Shown here piece after piece: positions 35,452 to 43,979 of a stretch of DNA of 64,000 nt. Position numbers and translations under genes: made by a program. The stretch's first letter is position 1, and the number at the start of each line of letters is the position of its first letter. The DNA comes from Ralstonia sp. A12 (GTDB taxonomy: Bacteria > Pseudomonadota > Gammaproteobacteria > Burkholderiales > Burkholderiaceae). The stretch spans positions 1 through 64,000 of the forward strand of contig NZ_JSZO01000034.1 of the NCBI RefSeq assembly GCF_000801955.1. The letters are read 5' to 3'. Under the pieces are notes generated by a model. It was given only the letters and a program-made list of their open reading frames with translations. It was not told the DNA's origin and did no database searches.

Positions 35452-35589
35452 CTGCACCTTTGCGTGCGCTGGCGGCAGCACCCGCAATCGCTATGACAAC
35501 GGCACCGGCGCGGGCATACTCCGGTTCAACTCACTTGGCTCTGGTTTTGTCCGGGGTCTTCAGACTTCACCTTCACGCGAAGACGCACC

Positions 35590-36642
35590 ATGGATAGCGG
35601 ACACGACCGCCAGTATTTTTTCTACCTCCTGCTGTTCGCCGTCACCATCGGGCTCTGCTGGATACTCTCGCCGTTCTATGGGGCGGTGTTCTGGGGTGTC
35701 ATCCTGGCGATTCTGTTCCAGCCGGTGCAGCGCTGGCTGGTCGCCCGGTTCAACAAGCGGCGCAACCTGGCCGCGCTCGTCACGCTCACCCTGATCATCC
35801 TGATCGTGATCCTGCCGCTGTTGTTCGTGGCAATCACGCTCGTGCAGGAAGTGGCCTACGTCTACCAGGAAATCAAGAACGCGCAGCCCAACTACTCGCA
35901 GTACTTCCAGGAGGTCATGCACGCGTTGCCGGCGTCGATCCAGCAACTGCTGGCCAAGTATGGCTTGGCCAATCTGCCGGGCATCCAGCGCAAGCTCAGC
36001 GACGGTGCCGCGCAGATCAGCCAGTTTGCGGCAACCCAGGCGCTCACCATCGGCCAGAACACCTTCCAGTTCGTCGTCAGTTTTGGTGTGATGCTGTACA
36101 TGGTGTTCTTCCTGCTGCGCGATGGCGGCGAGATCGGCCGTCGCGTGCGCCGCGCGCTGCCGCTCGACGAAGAACACAAGAACCTGCTGTTGGCAAAGTT
36201 CACCACCGTCGTGCGCGCAACCGTGAAGGGCAACATTGCGGTGGCGCTGGTGCAGGGCGCGCTTGGCGGCTTCATCTTCTGGGTCGTGGGCATCGAGGGT
36301 GTGGTGCTGTGGGGCGCGCTGATGGCTTTTCTGTCGCTGCTGCCCGCGATTGGCGCGAGCATTGTCTGGGTGCCGGCCGCGCTGTACTTCCTGGCGACGG
36401 GCGAGTTGGGGAAATGCGCGATCCTCGTGGTGTTCTGCGTTGGCGTGATCGGGCTCGTTGACAACCTGCTGCGCCCGATCCTCGTCGGCAAGGACACGAA
36501 GATGCCTGACTGGGTGGTGCTGATCTCAACGCTCGGCGGGATGGCGCTGTTCGGCATCACCGGCTTCGTGATCGGGCCGCTCGTTGCCGCGCTGTTCATG
36601 GCGAGCTGGGACATCTTTGCGCGCGCCGGACAGGCGGAATGA
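35590..36642 (+). CDS. AI-2E family transporter (PerM/UPF0118)
   Basis: The 350-residue inner-membrane protein has about eight hydrophobic segments. It begins with a pair of segments (YFFYLLLFAVTIGLCWIL and AVFWGVILAILF), then has a periplasmic helical region. The conserved C-terminal block is FLSLLPAIGASIVWVPAALYFLATGE and later LRPILVGKDTKMPDWVVLISTLGG. The family includes TqsA and Na+/H+ antiporters; export of small signals or ions is possible. It lies upstream of the fluoride riboswitch but ends 70 bases before it and is probably a separate unit. Confidence 0.88.
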   Translation: MDSGHDRQYFFYLLLFAVTIGLCWILSPFYGAVFWGVILAILFQPVQRWLVARFNKRRNLAALVTLTLIILIVILPLLFVAITLVQEVAYVYQEIKNAQPNYSQYFQEVMHALPASIQQLLAKYGLANLPGIQRKLSDGAAQISQFAATQALTIGQNTFQFVVSFGVMLYMVFFLLRDGGEIGRRVRRALPLDEEHKNLLLAKFTTVVRATVKGNIAVALVQGALGGFIFWVVGIEGVVLWGALMAFLSLLPAIGASIVWVPAALYFLATGELGKCAILVVFCVGVIGLVDNLLRPILVGKDTKMPDWVVLISTLGGMALFGITGFVIGPLVAALFMASWDIFARAGQAE

Positions 36643-36712
36643 CGTAGCAGGCGGCGCCGTGATTTGCATCACGCTCACGGCCGCGCCAATTTCAGGCACA
36701 ATTCGCCATCTT

Positions 36713-36774
36713 GTGGAGATGGCATTCCTCCCTTAACCGCCGGCGCTACCAATGGCCAGCTGATGATGCCTACA
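36713..36774 (+). ncRNA. Fluoride riboswitch aptamer (crcB motif)
   Basis: The leader of the CLC gene matches the crcB motif as I remember it. A GGAG/CTCC stem (36715-36718 with 36728-36731) encloses a loop containing GGCAT (36721-36725). That loop can pair as a pseudoknot with ATGCC (36766-36770). The conserved single-stranded AACCGCC and the tail CTGATGATGCCTACA are present. The RNA binds fluoride through Mg2+ ions and turns on fluoride-export genes. The gene downstream is a CLC-F antiporter, the expected target. Confidence 0.92.
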
Positions 36775-36830
36775 AGTTCCTGGACAAGGAAGTTGTAGGC
36801 ACACGTTCATACGACATCCTGTCGTCCAGG
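36767..36830 (+). promoter_or_regulatory. Riboswitch expression platform with mutually exclusive hairpins
   Basis: A 15-bp stem with one mismatch pairs 36767-36781 with 36787-36801 and would sequester the aptamer tail, including the pseudoknot strand. An alternative helix pairs CCTGGAC (36779-36785) with GTCCAGG (36824-36830), and ACGACA (36811-36816) can pair with TGTCGT (36820-36825). These cannot all form at once, which is the logic of a switch. No T run follows, and the CLC ATG is at 36856, so control could be translational or through Rho. Confidence 0.55.
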
Positions 36831-36855
36831 TTTGCGTTCTACGAATCTGGTCATC

Positions 36856-38166
36856 ATGAAGAAAACGATCACACGCTCCGAGCCGCTGCTGATGCTGGCG
36901 TATCTGCTGCGCTGGCTCTCTTTGGGGGCGCTCGTCGGCATGCTTGCGGGGCTGGGCTCTGCGGTGCTGCTGCTGGCGCTGGACTGGGCGACCGACACGC
37001 GCACCGCGCACCCGTGGCTGCTCTGGTTGCTGCCGGTGGCCGGCCTTGTCGTCGGCCTGCTGTATCACTACATGGGCCGTTCCGTGGAGGGTGGCAACAA
37101 CCTCCTCATTGACGAGATTCACGACCCGAAGCGCGTGGTGCCAAAGCGCATGGCGCCGCTGATCCTGCTCGGTACCGTTGTCACGCACCTCTTTGGAGGC
37201 TCGGCTGGGCGTGAGGGGACTGCCGTTCAGATGGGCGGCAGCTTTGCCGACTATCTGACACGGCTCTTCAAGCTGGACCCGGGCGACCGCCGCATCTTGC
37301 TGATGGCCGGCATCAGTGCCGGTTTTGCATCGGTGTTCGGCACGCCGCTGGCCGGCGCCGTGTTTGGTCTGGAAGTGCTGGCCATTGGGCGCCTGCGCTA
37401 TGACGCGATCCTGCCGTGCTTTATCGCAGCCATCGTTGGTGACTTGGTGCCGCCCCTGCTGGGCGTGCATCACACGCCGTACGCGATTCCGTTTGTGCCG
37501 CATCTCACACCGGTGGTGATCGGCATGGTGGTGCTGGCCGGTATCGTCTTCGGCCTGGCGGGCAAGACGTTTGCAGCGCTGACGCACAAGCTCGGGCGCC
37601 TGCTGAAGCACCGCATTCCGTTTGGTCCGCTGCGCCCGGTGCTGGGCGGCTGCGTGGTGGTGGCCGGTGCCATGGCGCTGGGGACTGACAAGTACCTCGG
37701 GCTGGGCATTCCTGTCATCGTCGACGCGTTCCACAACCCGCTGCCGGCCTACGACTTTGCCGGCAAGGCGGCCTTTACCATCGTGACACTGGCCTCAGGT
37801 TTCAAGGGTGGTGAGGTGACGCCGCTGTTCTATATCGGCGCCACGCTGGGCAATGCACTCGGCTATGTGCTGCCATTGCCGTTCCCGCTGCTGGCAGGTC
37901 TAGGGTTCGTTGCGGTGTTTGCGGGTGCTGCCAACACGCCAATTGCATCGACCCTGATGGCGATGGAGCTGTTCGGTCCAGAAGTCGGCACCTTCGCCGG
38001 CATTGCGTGTGTGGTGAGCTACCTCTTCTCGGGCCACGCAGGCATCTATCACGCACAGCGCATCGGCCATGCGAAGCGCCCATCCGAACAGGAGAGGCTG
38101 CGTTTGCCTGATCCGCAGGTGACCGGGCAGACATCTGCGGAATCCGCCGAGCGCTCGCAGCCCTGA
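36856..38166 (+). CDS. eriC: CLC-F fluoride/proton antiporter
   Basis: The 436-residue protein exports fluoride in exchange for protons. It has the CLC fold with about 12-14 membrane helices. The gating glutamate Glu120 lies in GREGTAVQMGG; the Thr in place of the usual Pro of GREGP marks the fluoride-specific clade. The usual anion-site GSGIP is replaced by EGGNN (residues 78-82), also typical of CLC-F. It lacks CBS domains. It is directly downstream of a fluoride riboswitch, which confirms the substrate. I chose the ATG at 36856; a TTG at 36832 is open, but neither has a strong ribosome site. Confidence 0.93.
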   Translation: MKKTITRSEPLLMLAYLLRWLSLGALVGMLAGLGSAVLLLALDWATDTRTAHPWLLWLLPVAGLVVGLLYHYMGRSVEGGNNLLIDEIHDPKRVVPKRMAPLILLGTVVTHLFGGSAGREGTAVQMGGSFADYLTRLFKLDPGDRRILLMAGISAGFASVFGTPLAGAVFGLEVLAIGRLRYDAILPCFIAAIVGDLVPPLLGVHHTPYAIPFVPHLTPVVIGMVVLAGIVFGLAGKTFAALTHKLGRLLKHRIPFGPLRPVLGGCVVVAGAMALGTDKYLGLGIPVIVDAFHNPLPAYDFAGKAAFTIVTLASGFKGGEVTPLFYIGATLGNALGYVLPLPFPLLAGLGFVAVFAGAANTPIASTLMAMELFGPEVGTFAGIACVVSYLFSGHAGIYHAQRIGHAKRPSEQERLRLPDPQVTGQTSAESAERSQP

Positions 38167-38168
38167 TA

Positions 38169-38813
38169 TCAATCGCTCTCGACGAGCCGCATCACGATGG
38201 CCCTGGCCGAGTTGAGATGCGCGACCGTCATGGAGCGTGCGCCGCGTGCGTTGCGTTCGCGGCATGCCTGGAGGATGTTCTCGTGCTCGCCCTGGAATGA
38301 GGGGGTGTCCGCGAGCAAGGTGTCCTGCAGCCGCTCATAGCGTTCAACCTGGCCACGCAGCTCTGCGATCGCCCTGAGCTGGCGTTCATTGCCGCAGCAC
38401 GAATACAGCAGTGCATGGAATTCACGGTTGAGCTCGCCTTGTCGCGCCGTTGAGCTTGCGTCGCCAAGCAGTCGGTGGACCAGCTCGGCGCGTGCCAGCG
38501 TCTCGTCATCGAGCTGCTTCACGCTCTGGTAGATCGCATCCCCTTCGAGCAGGGCCCGCAGGTCGTAGATCTCTTTCACGTCTGCCGCCGTCAGCATGCG
38601 CACGACAGCGCCGCGGTTTCTGAAAATCTCCAATAACCCTTCACGCTCCAGTTGCTGAAGGGCTTCGCGCATGGGAATGCGGCTCACGCCGAAGCGGTCA
38701 GCCAGATCCCGCTCGACCAGCCGCTCGCCGCCGGTCAGTTCACCGTTGACGATCATCTCCCGCAACGATGCAGCCACCGAGTCTGCCGTGGAATCGAATT
38801 TGGTTTCCATCAT
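38169..38813 (-). CDS. GntR-family regulator, FadR/FCD type
   Basis: The 214-residue regulator has a winged helix (about residues 8-72, LADRFGVSRIPMREALQQLEREGLLEIFRNRG) and an FCD domain (about 80-205). It diverges from an OsmC-family gene. Between them lies TGGTATACCA, the classic FCD-type operator core, so autoregulation and control of the OsmC gene are likely. It ends only 2 bases from the CLC-F stop on the other strand. The ligand is unknown. Confidence 0.9.
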   Translation of the reverse strand: MMETKFDSTADSVAASLREMIVNGELTGGERLVERDLADRFGVSRIPMREALQQLEREGLLEIFRNRGAVVRMLTAADVKEIYDLRALLEGDAIYQSVKQLDDETLARAELVHRLLGDASSTARQGELNREFHALLYSCCGNERQLRAIAELRGQVERYERLQDTLLADTPSFQGEHENILQACRERNARGARSMTVAHLNSARAIVMRLVESD

Positions 38814-38837
38814 CTAGCATTCGTTCATTTGGAATAA

Positions 38838-38847
38838 TGGTATACCA
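38838..38847. promoter_or_regulatory. GntR/FCD operator TGGTATACCA
   Basis: This perfect 10-bp palindrome has the core sequence known for several FCD-type GntR regulators. It lies 25 bases upstream of the gntR start and 111 bases before the OsmC gene. Confidence 0.65.
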
Positions 38848-38957
38848 AAATGAAGATCTCGTGCCAGAATGCGACCCGCAGGTCAGTGCGGCGGGTGAGG
38901 TCCAGCGCGGCTGGTCCACCGCTACCGTTCAACGTTTCGATATCGATAGGGAGCACC

Positions 38958-39434
38958 ATGGCATACGGCGAGCACAACTACCGCGTTTCCGTGCAGTGGA
39001 TCGGCAACAAGGGCACCGGCACATCGGGATACCGCATGTACGGCCGCGATCATGTAATTCGTGCCGGCACCAAGCCGGAGATCTCCGGTTCGTCTGATGC
39101 GGCGTTTCTTGGGGACGCAGCGCGCTGGAGTCCGGAAGACTTGCTACTGGCTTCCGTGTCGGCCTGCCACAAGCTCTGGTATCTGCATGTGTGTGCTGAT
39201 GCCGGCATCCGTGTTCTCGACTATGTCGACCATGCCGAAGGCACGATGGTCGATCGCCCTGAAGGTGGGCGATTCACTGAAGCTGTCTTGCGTCCGCGGG
39301 TTGTGATTCGTGCGGGCGATGATCAAGCATTGGCCGCCGCGTTGCATCACAAGGCCCACGAGCAATGCTACGTGGCGAACTCGGTCAATTTCCCGGTGCG
39401 TTGTGAACCGACCATCGAGTCCGCAGGCGCGTGA
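38958..39434 (+). CDS. OsmC/Ohr-family protein
   Basis: The 158-residue protein has the two redox cysteines of the family: Cys70 in LASVSACHKLW and Cys137 in HEQCYVANSVNFPV. OsmC-type enzymes reduce organic hydroperoxides through a cysteine pair; this one belongs to a less-studied subgroup, with the block WSPEDLLLASVSACH. A GGGAG ribosome site precedes the ATG at 38958; the frame extends further upstream without support. It diverges from a GntR/FCD gene rather than the usual OhrR, which suggests control by a metabolite instead of peroxide. Confidence 0.88.
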   Translation: MAYGEHNYRVSVQWIGNKGTGTSGYRMYGRDHVIRAGTKPEISGSSDAAFLGDAARWSPEDLLLASVSACHKLWYLHVCADAGIRVLDYVDHAEGTMVDRPEGGRFTEAVLRPRVVIRAGDDQALAAALHHKAHEQCYVANSVNFPVRCEPTIESAGA

Positions 39435-39458
39435 GGGGTCGAGCTTTCCTGCACGAGG

Positions 39459-40703
39459 TCAGAGCCGCTCGAAGCGTAGGCCCGCATGGTGGGTCAGGCG
39501 TTCGATGAAGCGTTCGTCGAACATCGTGGCCGGCGTCCAGAAGCCGCCAGCACGCCCCGTCTTGGCGCCGTCCTTGACGTGGTCCAGCGCGAGGCTGGCG
39601 GCTGCCTGGCCCAGCATCTTGCCGGTGGAGCCGTAGCCCGGATCGCGGTCTCCGGTGACTTTCACGCGCAAGGTCTTCCCGTCGTCGGTGCGGGCGAAGA
39701 AGCGGAGGTCGTAGCGGCCGGCCAACTGCGCTGCGGGGCTGGGGCCTTCGCCGGGTTTGGGCAGCAGGAAACGCTCCATCAGAAGGCGGGTGGGCTTGAT
39801 GACAATGCCCACCATGAACGCGCCCAGGCCCGCCACCATGGTTACCGCTTTCAAGCGGCCGTTGAAGCCGGCCCCGGTGATCACGGCTTCGTCATAGGTG
39901 AACTGGTTGCCATAGGCGTTACCGGACAGGGCGTTGGAGCGATGCACCACGCGCTCGTTGATGGCCGCCATGACAAAGGGCGCGATCCATGCGTCGAAAT
40001 CGGTATCGAACACCGCGCCTCTCGCAGAATGCTGGCGCGCCGTGAAGCCGTGGCCCGTGGGGCAAAGGGCGTAGGGGTTGGCCAGTTCCTTGCGCAACGC
40101 AGGGTTTGCTGCTGCCTCCTGCACCACGTTGATGAGGCTGGCCACGGTGCCGCCTGACGCGCCGCCTTTGAGTGTCTTGACGCGCATCTTCACGTGGGTG
40201 GCGGGCGTGCCCCATTGCTGCATCGCTTGCTGTTGCAGGAAATAGACGCCCATGTCCGACGGCACTGAGTCGAAGCCGCAGCAATGCACGATGCGTGCGC
40301 CTGATTGCTGTGCGGTCGACTCGTACTTTTCGACCATGCGTTTGATCCACTGGGTCTCGCCGGTGAGGTCGCAGTAGTCTGTGCCGCTCTCCGCGCAGAC
40401 CTTGACGAGTGGCTCGCCATACAGCGCGTAGGGGCCAACGGTGGACACCACCACGCGGGTCCGTGCGCACAGTGCGCGCAACTGGGTTTCGTTGGCCGCG
40501 TCCGCCACGATGATGGGCAGGGTGGCTCCCGCCGTGCCCAGCGAGCGCTTGAGGTCATTGAGCTTGGCTTCGGACCGGCCCGCAATGGCCCAGCGCAGGG
40601 TTTCGGCACCGCCCGAGAAGTGTTCGGCCAGGTAGCGGGTCAGAATCTGGCCAACAAAGCTGGTGGCGCCAAACACGACGAGGTCATAGTCCGGGGCGGT
40701 CAT
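39459..40703 (-). CDS. Saccharopine dehydrogenase-like NAD(P)-binding protein (trans-acting enoyl reductase type)
   Basis: The 414-residue protein has an N-terminal Rossmann motif VVFGATSFVGQILTRYLAEH (residues 9-28), then IAGRSEAKLNDLKRSLG and STVGPYALYGEPLVKVCAESGTDYCDLTGE. This layout matches the saccharopine dehydrogenase-like group that includes mycobacterial trans-acting enoyl reductases. A true saccharopine role is unlikely. It is 52 bases downstream of the acetoacetate decarboxylase-like gene and is probably co-transcribed from the 19-bp-spacer promoter at 41743-41773. The substrate is probably a lipid or ketone intermediate. Confidence 0.85.
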   Translation of the reverse strand: MTAPDYDLVVFGATSFVGQILTRYLAEHFSGGAETLRWAIAGRSEAKLNDLKRSLGTAGATLPIIVADAANETQLRALCARTRVVVSTVGPYALYGEPLVKVCAESGTDYCDLTGETQWIKRMVEKYESTAQQSGARIVHCCGFDSVPSDMGVYFLQQQAMQQWGTPATHVKMRVKTLKGGASGGTVASLINVVQEAAANPALRKELANPYALCPTGHGFTARQHSARGAVFDTDFDAWIAPFVMAAINERVVHRSNALSGNAYGNQFTYDEAVITGAGFNGRLKAVTMVAGLGAFMVGIVIKPTRLLMERFLLPKPGEGPSPAAQLAGRYDLRFFARTDDGKTLRVKVTGDRDPGYGSTGKMLGQAAASLALDHVKDGAKTGRAGGFWTPATMFDERFIERLTHHAGLRFERL

Positions 40704-40755
40704 GGAGTCTTCCTTCCAGGGGCGAATGAGAGCGCCTGCATGAAGGCCTTCTCCC

Positions 40756-41673
40756 TCATATCGCGGATTGATCGAACGCCTTCAGCGGCGTTGGCAGATT
40801 CAGAACCAGCTGGGCGTCTTTCACGACGTCCAGGCGAAGCATGGTGGACGCTCCCAGCCCATCAAGCAACTGGCTCAGCGGGCCGCCATTGCGTACCAGC
40901 CTGACGCCTCGCGGAAACAGGCACTGTGCGAACGATAGCGTGTTGCTCTGTACCGAGCTTTGATGCCATTCACCGTCGACCTTGTTGATCATGGTCGCCG
41001 TCCCCATGCGGGACTGGGGCAGGACGTTGCGCAAGGCAGGAAGCGGCGCGTGCAAGGTCAGATCGGGCTTGCCGCCGGGCGCGGCGATGCTGGCCTTCAC
41101 CGTCTCTCCAATGTTCATGTTGATGTCGGCGCGCCACTTCGGCAACTGATAGCCATGCACGCCGCGCACGCGGGCAATTTCCGTGGTGACGGGCAGCGCC
41201 AGCACATGTGCGACGAAGCCGCGGCGCCGCATGGCATCGAGCAGTTCCAGCGCATGCGACCCGCGCGCGCCGGGCCGGCGGATCACCACCGCAACGGACA
41301 CCTCATCGTACGGGTCGTTATCGCACACCGCATAGGAGAAGAAGGTCAGCGCGACGAGCCCGTAGCCCGGGAATGCCCGCAGCGGCTCGAGCGGCTCAGG
41401 CAGCGTCGCCCTCAGCCGGGAGAGCGGCGCCAGAAACAGCAGTTGAATGCTGCTGGAACGGTAGTAGAAGTTGGGTGCCCAAGTGGGGCCGACGCGCGAC
41501 GCCGCCAGGCGCTTGGGAATCCGGCGGAAGAAGTCGATGTTTCCTGCAGCGGGGTCCTGTGCCACTTCATCCAGGTTCGGGTTCATCCGGTAGCGGTCGT
41601 AGTAGCCGCCCGCCAGCACTTCGACCTTGTGCGGCCCGAACTCGACCTGTGTAAACCGTGTATCCATGTTCAT
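40756..41673 (-). CDS. Acetoacetate decarboxylase family protein
   Basis: The 305-residue protein resembles the ADC-like superfamily, with VALTFFSYAVCDNDPYDEVSVAVVIRRPG near the middle, then GVHGYQLPKWRADINM. Lys in LPKWRADI may be the Schiff-base residue, but I cannot verify the alignment. Members range from true acetoacetate decarboxylases to enzymes with other aldolase-like or hydratase activity. It is the first gene of a two-gene unit with the saccharopine dehydrogenase-like protein. The promoter region contains a MerR-type 19-bp spacer promoter. Confidence 0.78.
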   Translation of the reverse strand: MNMDTRFTQVEFGPHKVEVLAGGYYDRYRMNPNLDEVAQDPAAGNIDFFRRIPKRLAASRVGPTWAPNFYYRSSSIQLLFLAPLSRLRATLPEPLEPLRAFPGYGLVALTFFSYAVCDNDPYDEVSVAVVIRRPGARGSHALELLDAMRRRGFVAHVLALPVTTEIARVRGVHGYQLPKWRADINMNIGETVKASIAAPGGKPDLTLHAPLPALRNVLPQSRMGTATMINKVDGEWHQSSVQSNTLSFAQCLFPRGVRLVRNGGPLSQLLDGLGASTMLRLDVVKDAQLVLNLPTPLKAFDQSAI

Positions 41674-41742
41674 CGACCTGTCATCTGTGGGTTGACCCGC
41701 GAGGCACGCCCAAGGCGCGCCAACTCGCAGCCGGCAGAAGAA

Positions 41743-41773
41743 ACTCTAAGATTGAACTTAACTTGAAGGTCAA
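41743..41773 (-). promoter_or_regulatory. MerR-type promoter (19-bp spacer) for the ADC-like operon
   Basis: On the minus strand, TTGACC (41773-41768) and TAGAGT (41748-41743) are separated by exactly 19 bp, with AAGTTAAGTT in the spacer. Long 19-bp spacers are characteristic of promoters activated by MerR-family regulators. It mirrors the plus-strand promoter at 41802, with which it shares a near-identical 18-base block. Confidence 0.6.
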
Positions 41774-41801
41774 GCAGTTCGAGGCCGGGCTCAAGATGAG
41801 A

Positions 41802-41832
41802 TTGACCTTAAAGTTAACTTAAAAGTTAGTCT
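41802..41832 (+). promoter_or_regulatory. MerR-type promoter (19-bp spacer) for the SDR-like gene
   Basis: TTGACC (41802-41807) and TAGTCT (41827-41832) are separated by exactly 19 bp. The spacer is centred on the perfect palindrome AAGTTAACTT (41811-41820), which resembles SoxR/MerR-family operators. It is the inverted twin of the promoter at 41743-41773. Confidence 0.62.
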
Positions 41833-41875
41833 CCTGCTCACAGACACGAGAGACAACCTCTCAAAGGTGGACGGA

Positions 41876-42808
41876 ATGCAGACGATATTGGGAGCGAATG
41901 GCCAGATCGCCATGGAATTGGCGCGGGAGCTGCATCGCAACTACACGGGCGATGTGCGGCTTGTCAGTCGCACGCCGCGCAAGGTGAACGACACCGACAA
42001 CCTAGTGTCGGCCAACCTGCTCGATGCAAAGCAGACGGCCGAAGCGGTCCAGGGAAGCAGCGTCGTGTATTTCACTGCTGGCCTGCCGCCGGATACGCAA
42101 CTGTGGGAAACGCAGTTTCCCGTGATGCTGAGAAACGCGCTGGACGCGAGTCGGGCTGCGGGCGCCAGGTTCGCCTATTTCGACAACACCTACATGTATC
42201 CGCAGGACGCCCGGCTGCAGACCGAGGCAACGCCCTTCGCGCCGGTGGGGCGCAAGGGCAAGGTGCGTGCGGCGATGGCGTCCATGGTGCTGGAGGAAAT
42301 GGCGCGCGGCGAGATTCCCGTGCTGATCGGCCGGGCCCCCGAGTTCTACGGTCCGGGGAAGACGCAGAGCTTCACGAACGCACTGGTCATCGAAAGCCTT
42401 GAGGCCGGCAGGAAGCCCCGCGTGCCCGTGCGCGACGACACACGGCGCACGCTCATCTGGACACCCGACGCATGCCGCGCGTTGGCAGCGCTGGGCAACG
42501 CGCCCGATGCGTTCGGCCAGACCTGGCATCTGCCGTGCGACGACGACCGGCTGACGTACAAGCAGTTCGTCGCCATGGCCAGCCAGGTGTTTGGCCGGGA
42601 TGCGTCCTACACCGTCATCGGCAAATGGGCCATGACTGCCGCCGGGCTTTTCTCCAAGCCCGTGCGCGAGATCCGCGAGCTGCTGCCGCGGTACGAGCAA
42701 GACAACCTGTTTGATTCCACCAAGTTCAAGCGCCGCTTTCCCGAGTTCAAGGTGACGACTTATCGGGAAGGGCTGGAGTTGATCCGGCGGGAGTGGGCGA
42801 GCAGTTAA
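41876..42808 (+). CDS. NAD-dependent epimerase/dehydratase-like (extended SDR) protein
   Basis: The 310-residue protein has an N-terminal nucleotide-binding motif MQTILGANGQIAMELARELH, a variant of GxxGxxG. A DNTYMYPQDARLQTE segment sits where the SDR active-site region is expected. The later blocks VLIGRAPEFYGPG and RTLIWTPDACRALAALG fit atypical extended SDRs. An AGGTGG site precedes the ATG at 41876; a GTG at 41867 is an alternative. It diverges from the ADC-like operon and probably shares its regulator. The substrate is unknown. Confidence 0.82.
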   Translation: MQTILGANGQIAMELARELHRNYTGDVRLVSRTPRKVNDTDNLVSANLLDAKQTAEAVQGSSVVYFTAGLPPDTQLWETQFPVMLRNALDASRAAGARFAYFDNTYMYPQDARLQTEATPFAPVGRKGKVRAAMASMVLEEMARGEIPVLIGRAPEFYGPGKTQSFTNALVIESLEAGRKPRVPVRDDTRRTLIWTPDACRALAALGNAPDAFGQTWHLPCDDDRLTYKQFVAMASQVFGRDASYTVIGKWAMTAAGLFSKPVREIRELLPRYEQDNLFDSTKFKRRFPEFKVTTYREGLELIRREWASS

Positions 42809-43058
42809 GCGGCCACGTCGTCCACGATGGTTCCCGCAGTGAGCGTGTTTATTGCGTCGATCTCGAATCCTTGAGGATTTGGCTGCGCTCGGGTGAGGCT
42901 ACGAGGGCCAGGAACTGCGCGGGTTGCTGGGATGCGCATCAGCGGCTGCCCGGGCGGTTTTCTCTCGACCTCACCTTGCACAGTTCCGCTTGATCGATCG
43001 GCAATGGACCCGGCAACGTCGCAGTCATTTAAAATCGCGCACTTTGCCCGGTACTCTC

Positions 43059-43979
43059 ATGTGGTTCAAGAATCTTCAGCTTCATCGTCTTCCGGCACCC
43101 TGGGCCGTGACTCCCGACCAGCTTGAGAAGTGGCTGGCGCCCCACGCGTTTCAAGCGGGCAACAGTGTAGAGAAGCAGACCTCCGGATGGGCATCGCCAC
43201 GCGATGACGGCGCGCTCGTGTATTCGACCAACCGGCAGATGCTGCTGGTGTTCCGTGCAGAAAAGAAACTGCTGCCGGCATCGGTCATCAACCAGGTGAC
43301 CAAAGCCCGAGCGCTTGAAATCGAAGAGCAGCAGGGCTTCAAGGTCGGCCGGAAGCAACTGCGCGAACTCAAGGAACAGGTGACCGACGAACTGCTGCCG
43401 CGCGCGTTCAGCATACGTCGCGATACCCGTGTGTGGATCGATACGGTCAACGGCTGGCTCGTCATCGACGCAGCTTCACAGGCGCTTGCCGACGACGTTC
43501 GCGGCCTGCTTGTGAAATCGATCGATCAACTGCCGATCACCAGCGTTCGCGTGGCGCTCTCGCCGGTTGCCGCGATGACGGAGTGGCTGCTGTCTGGCGA
43601 GGCACCGGGCGGATTTACCGTCGACCAGGACGCCGAACTGCGATCGAGCGGTGAGGGTGGCGCCACGGTGCGCTACGTTGGTCACGCGCTGGAAGCAGAC
43701 GACATGCGTCGGCACATTGAAGCCGGCAAACAATGCATGCGTCTTGCAATGACCTGGGATGACCGGGTCTCCTTCGTGCTGACGCCGCAACTGACGATCA
43801 AACGCGTCACGCCGCTGGACGTGATCAAGGAAGCCGAAGACCCCACCGCGAAGAACGACGACGAGCGCTTCGAGTCGGACGTCACGCTGATGGCGGGTGA
43901 GCTGGGGCGGATGTTGACCGATCTGGTCGACATCCTGGGTGGTGATCAGCACGACGCGGTGCATCACGCCGCAGCCTGA
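43059..43979 (+). CDS. rdgC: Recombination-associated protein RdgC
   Basis: The 306-residue protein matches RdgC (303 residues in E. coli). It begins [11 protein letters not shown] with [17 protein letters not shown], and has [21 protein letters not shown] and [16 protein letters not shown]. RdgC forms a ring dimer on DNA and limits RecA activity. The start at 43059 matches the conserved N-terminus; the frame runs further upstream without similarity. It lies alone, and its 3' end overlaps by 16 bases the remains of a broken minus-strand gene. Confidence 0.95.
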   Translation: MWFKNLQLHRLPAPWAVTPDQLEKWLAPHAFQAGNSVEKQTSGWASPRDDGALVYSTNRQMLLVFRAEKKLLPASVINQVTKARALEIEEQQGFKVGRKQLRELKEQVTDELLPRAFSIRRDTRVWIDTVNGWLVIDAASQALADDVRGLLVKSIDQLPITSVRVALSPVAAMTEWLLSGEAPGGFTVDQDAELRSSGEGGATVRYVGHALEADDMRRHIEAGKQCMRLAMTWDDRVSFVLTPQLTIKRVTPLDVIKEAEDPTAKNDDERFESDVTLMAGELGRMLTDLVDILGGDQHDAVHHAAA

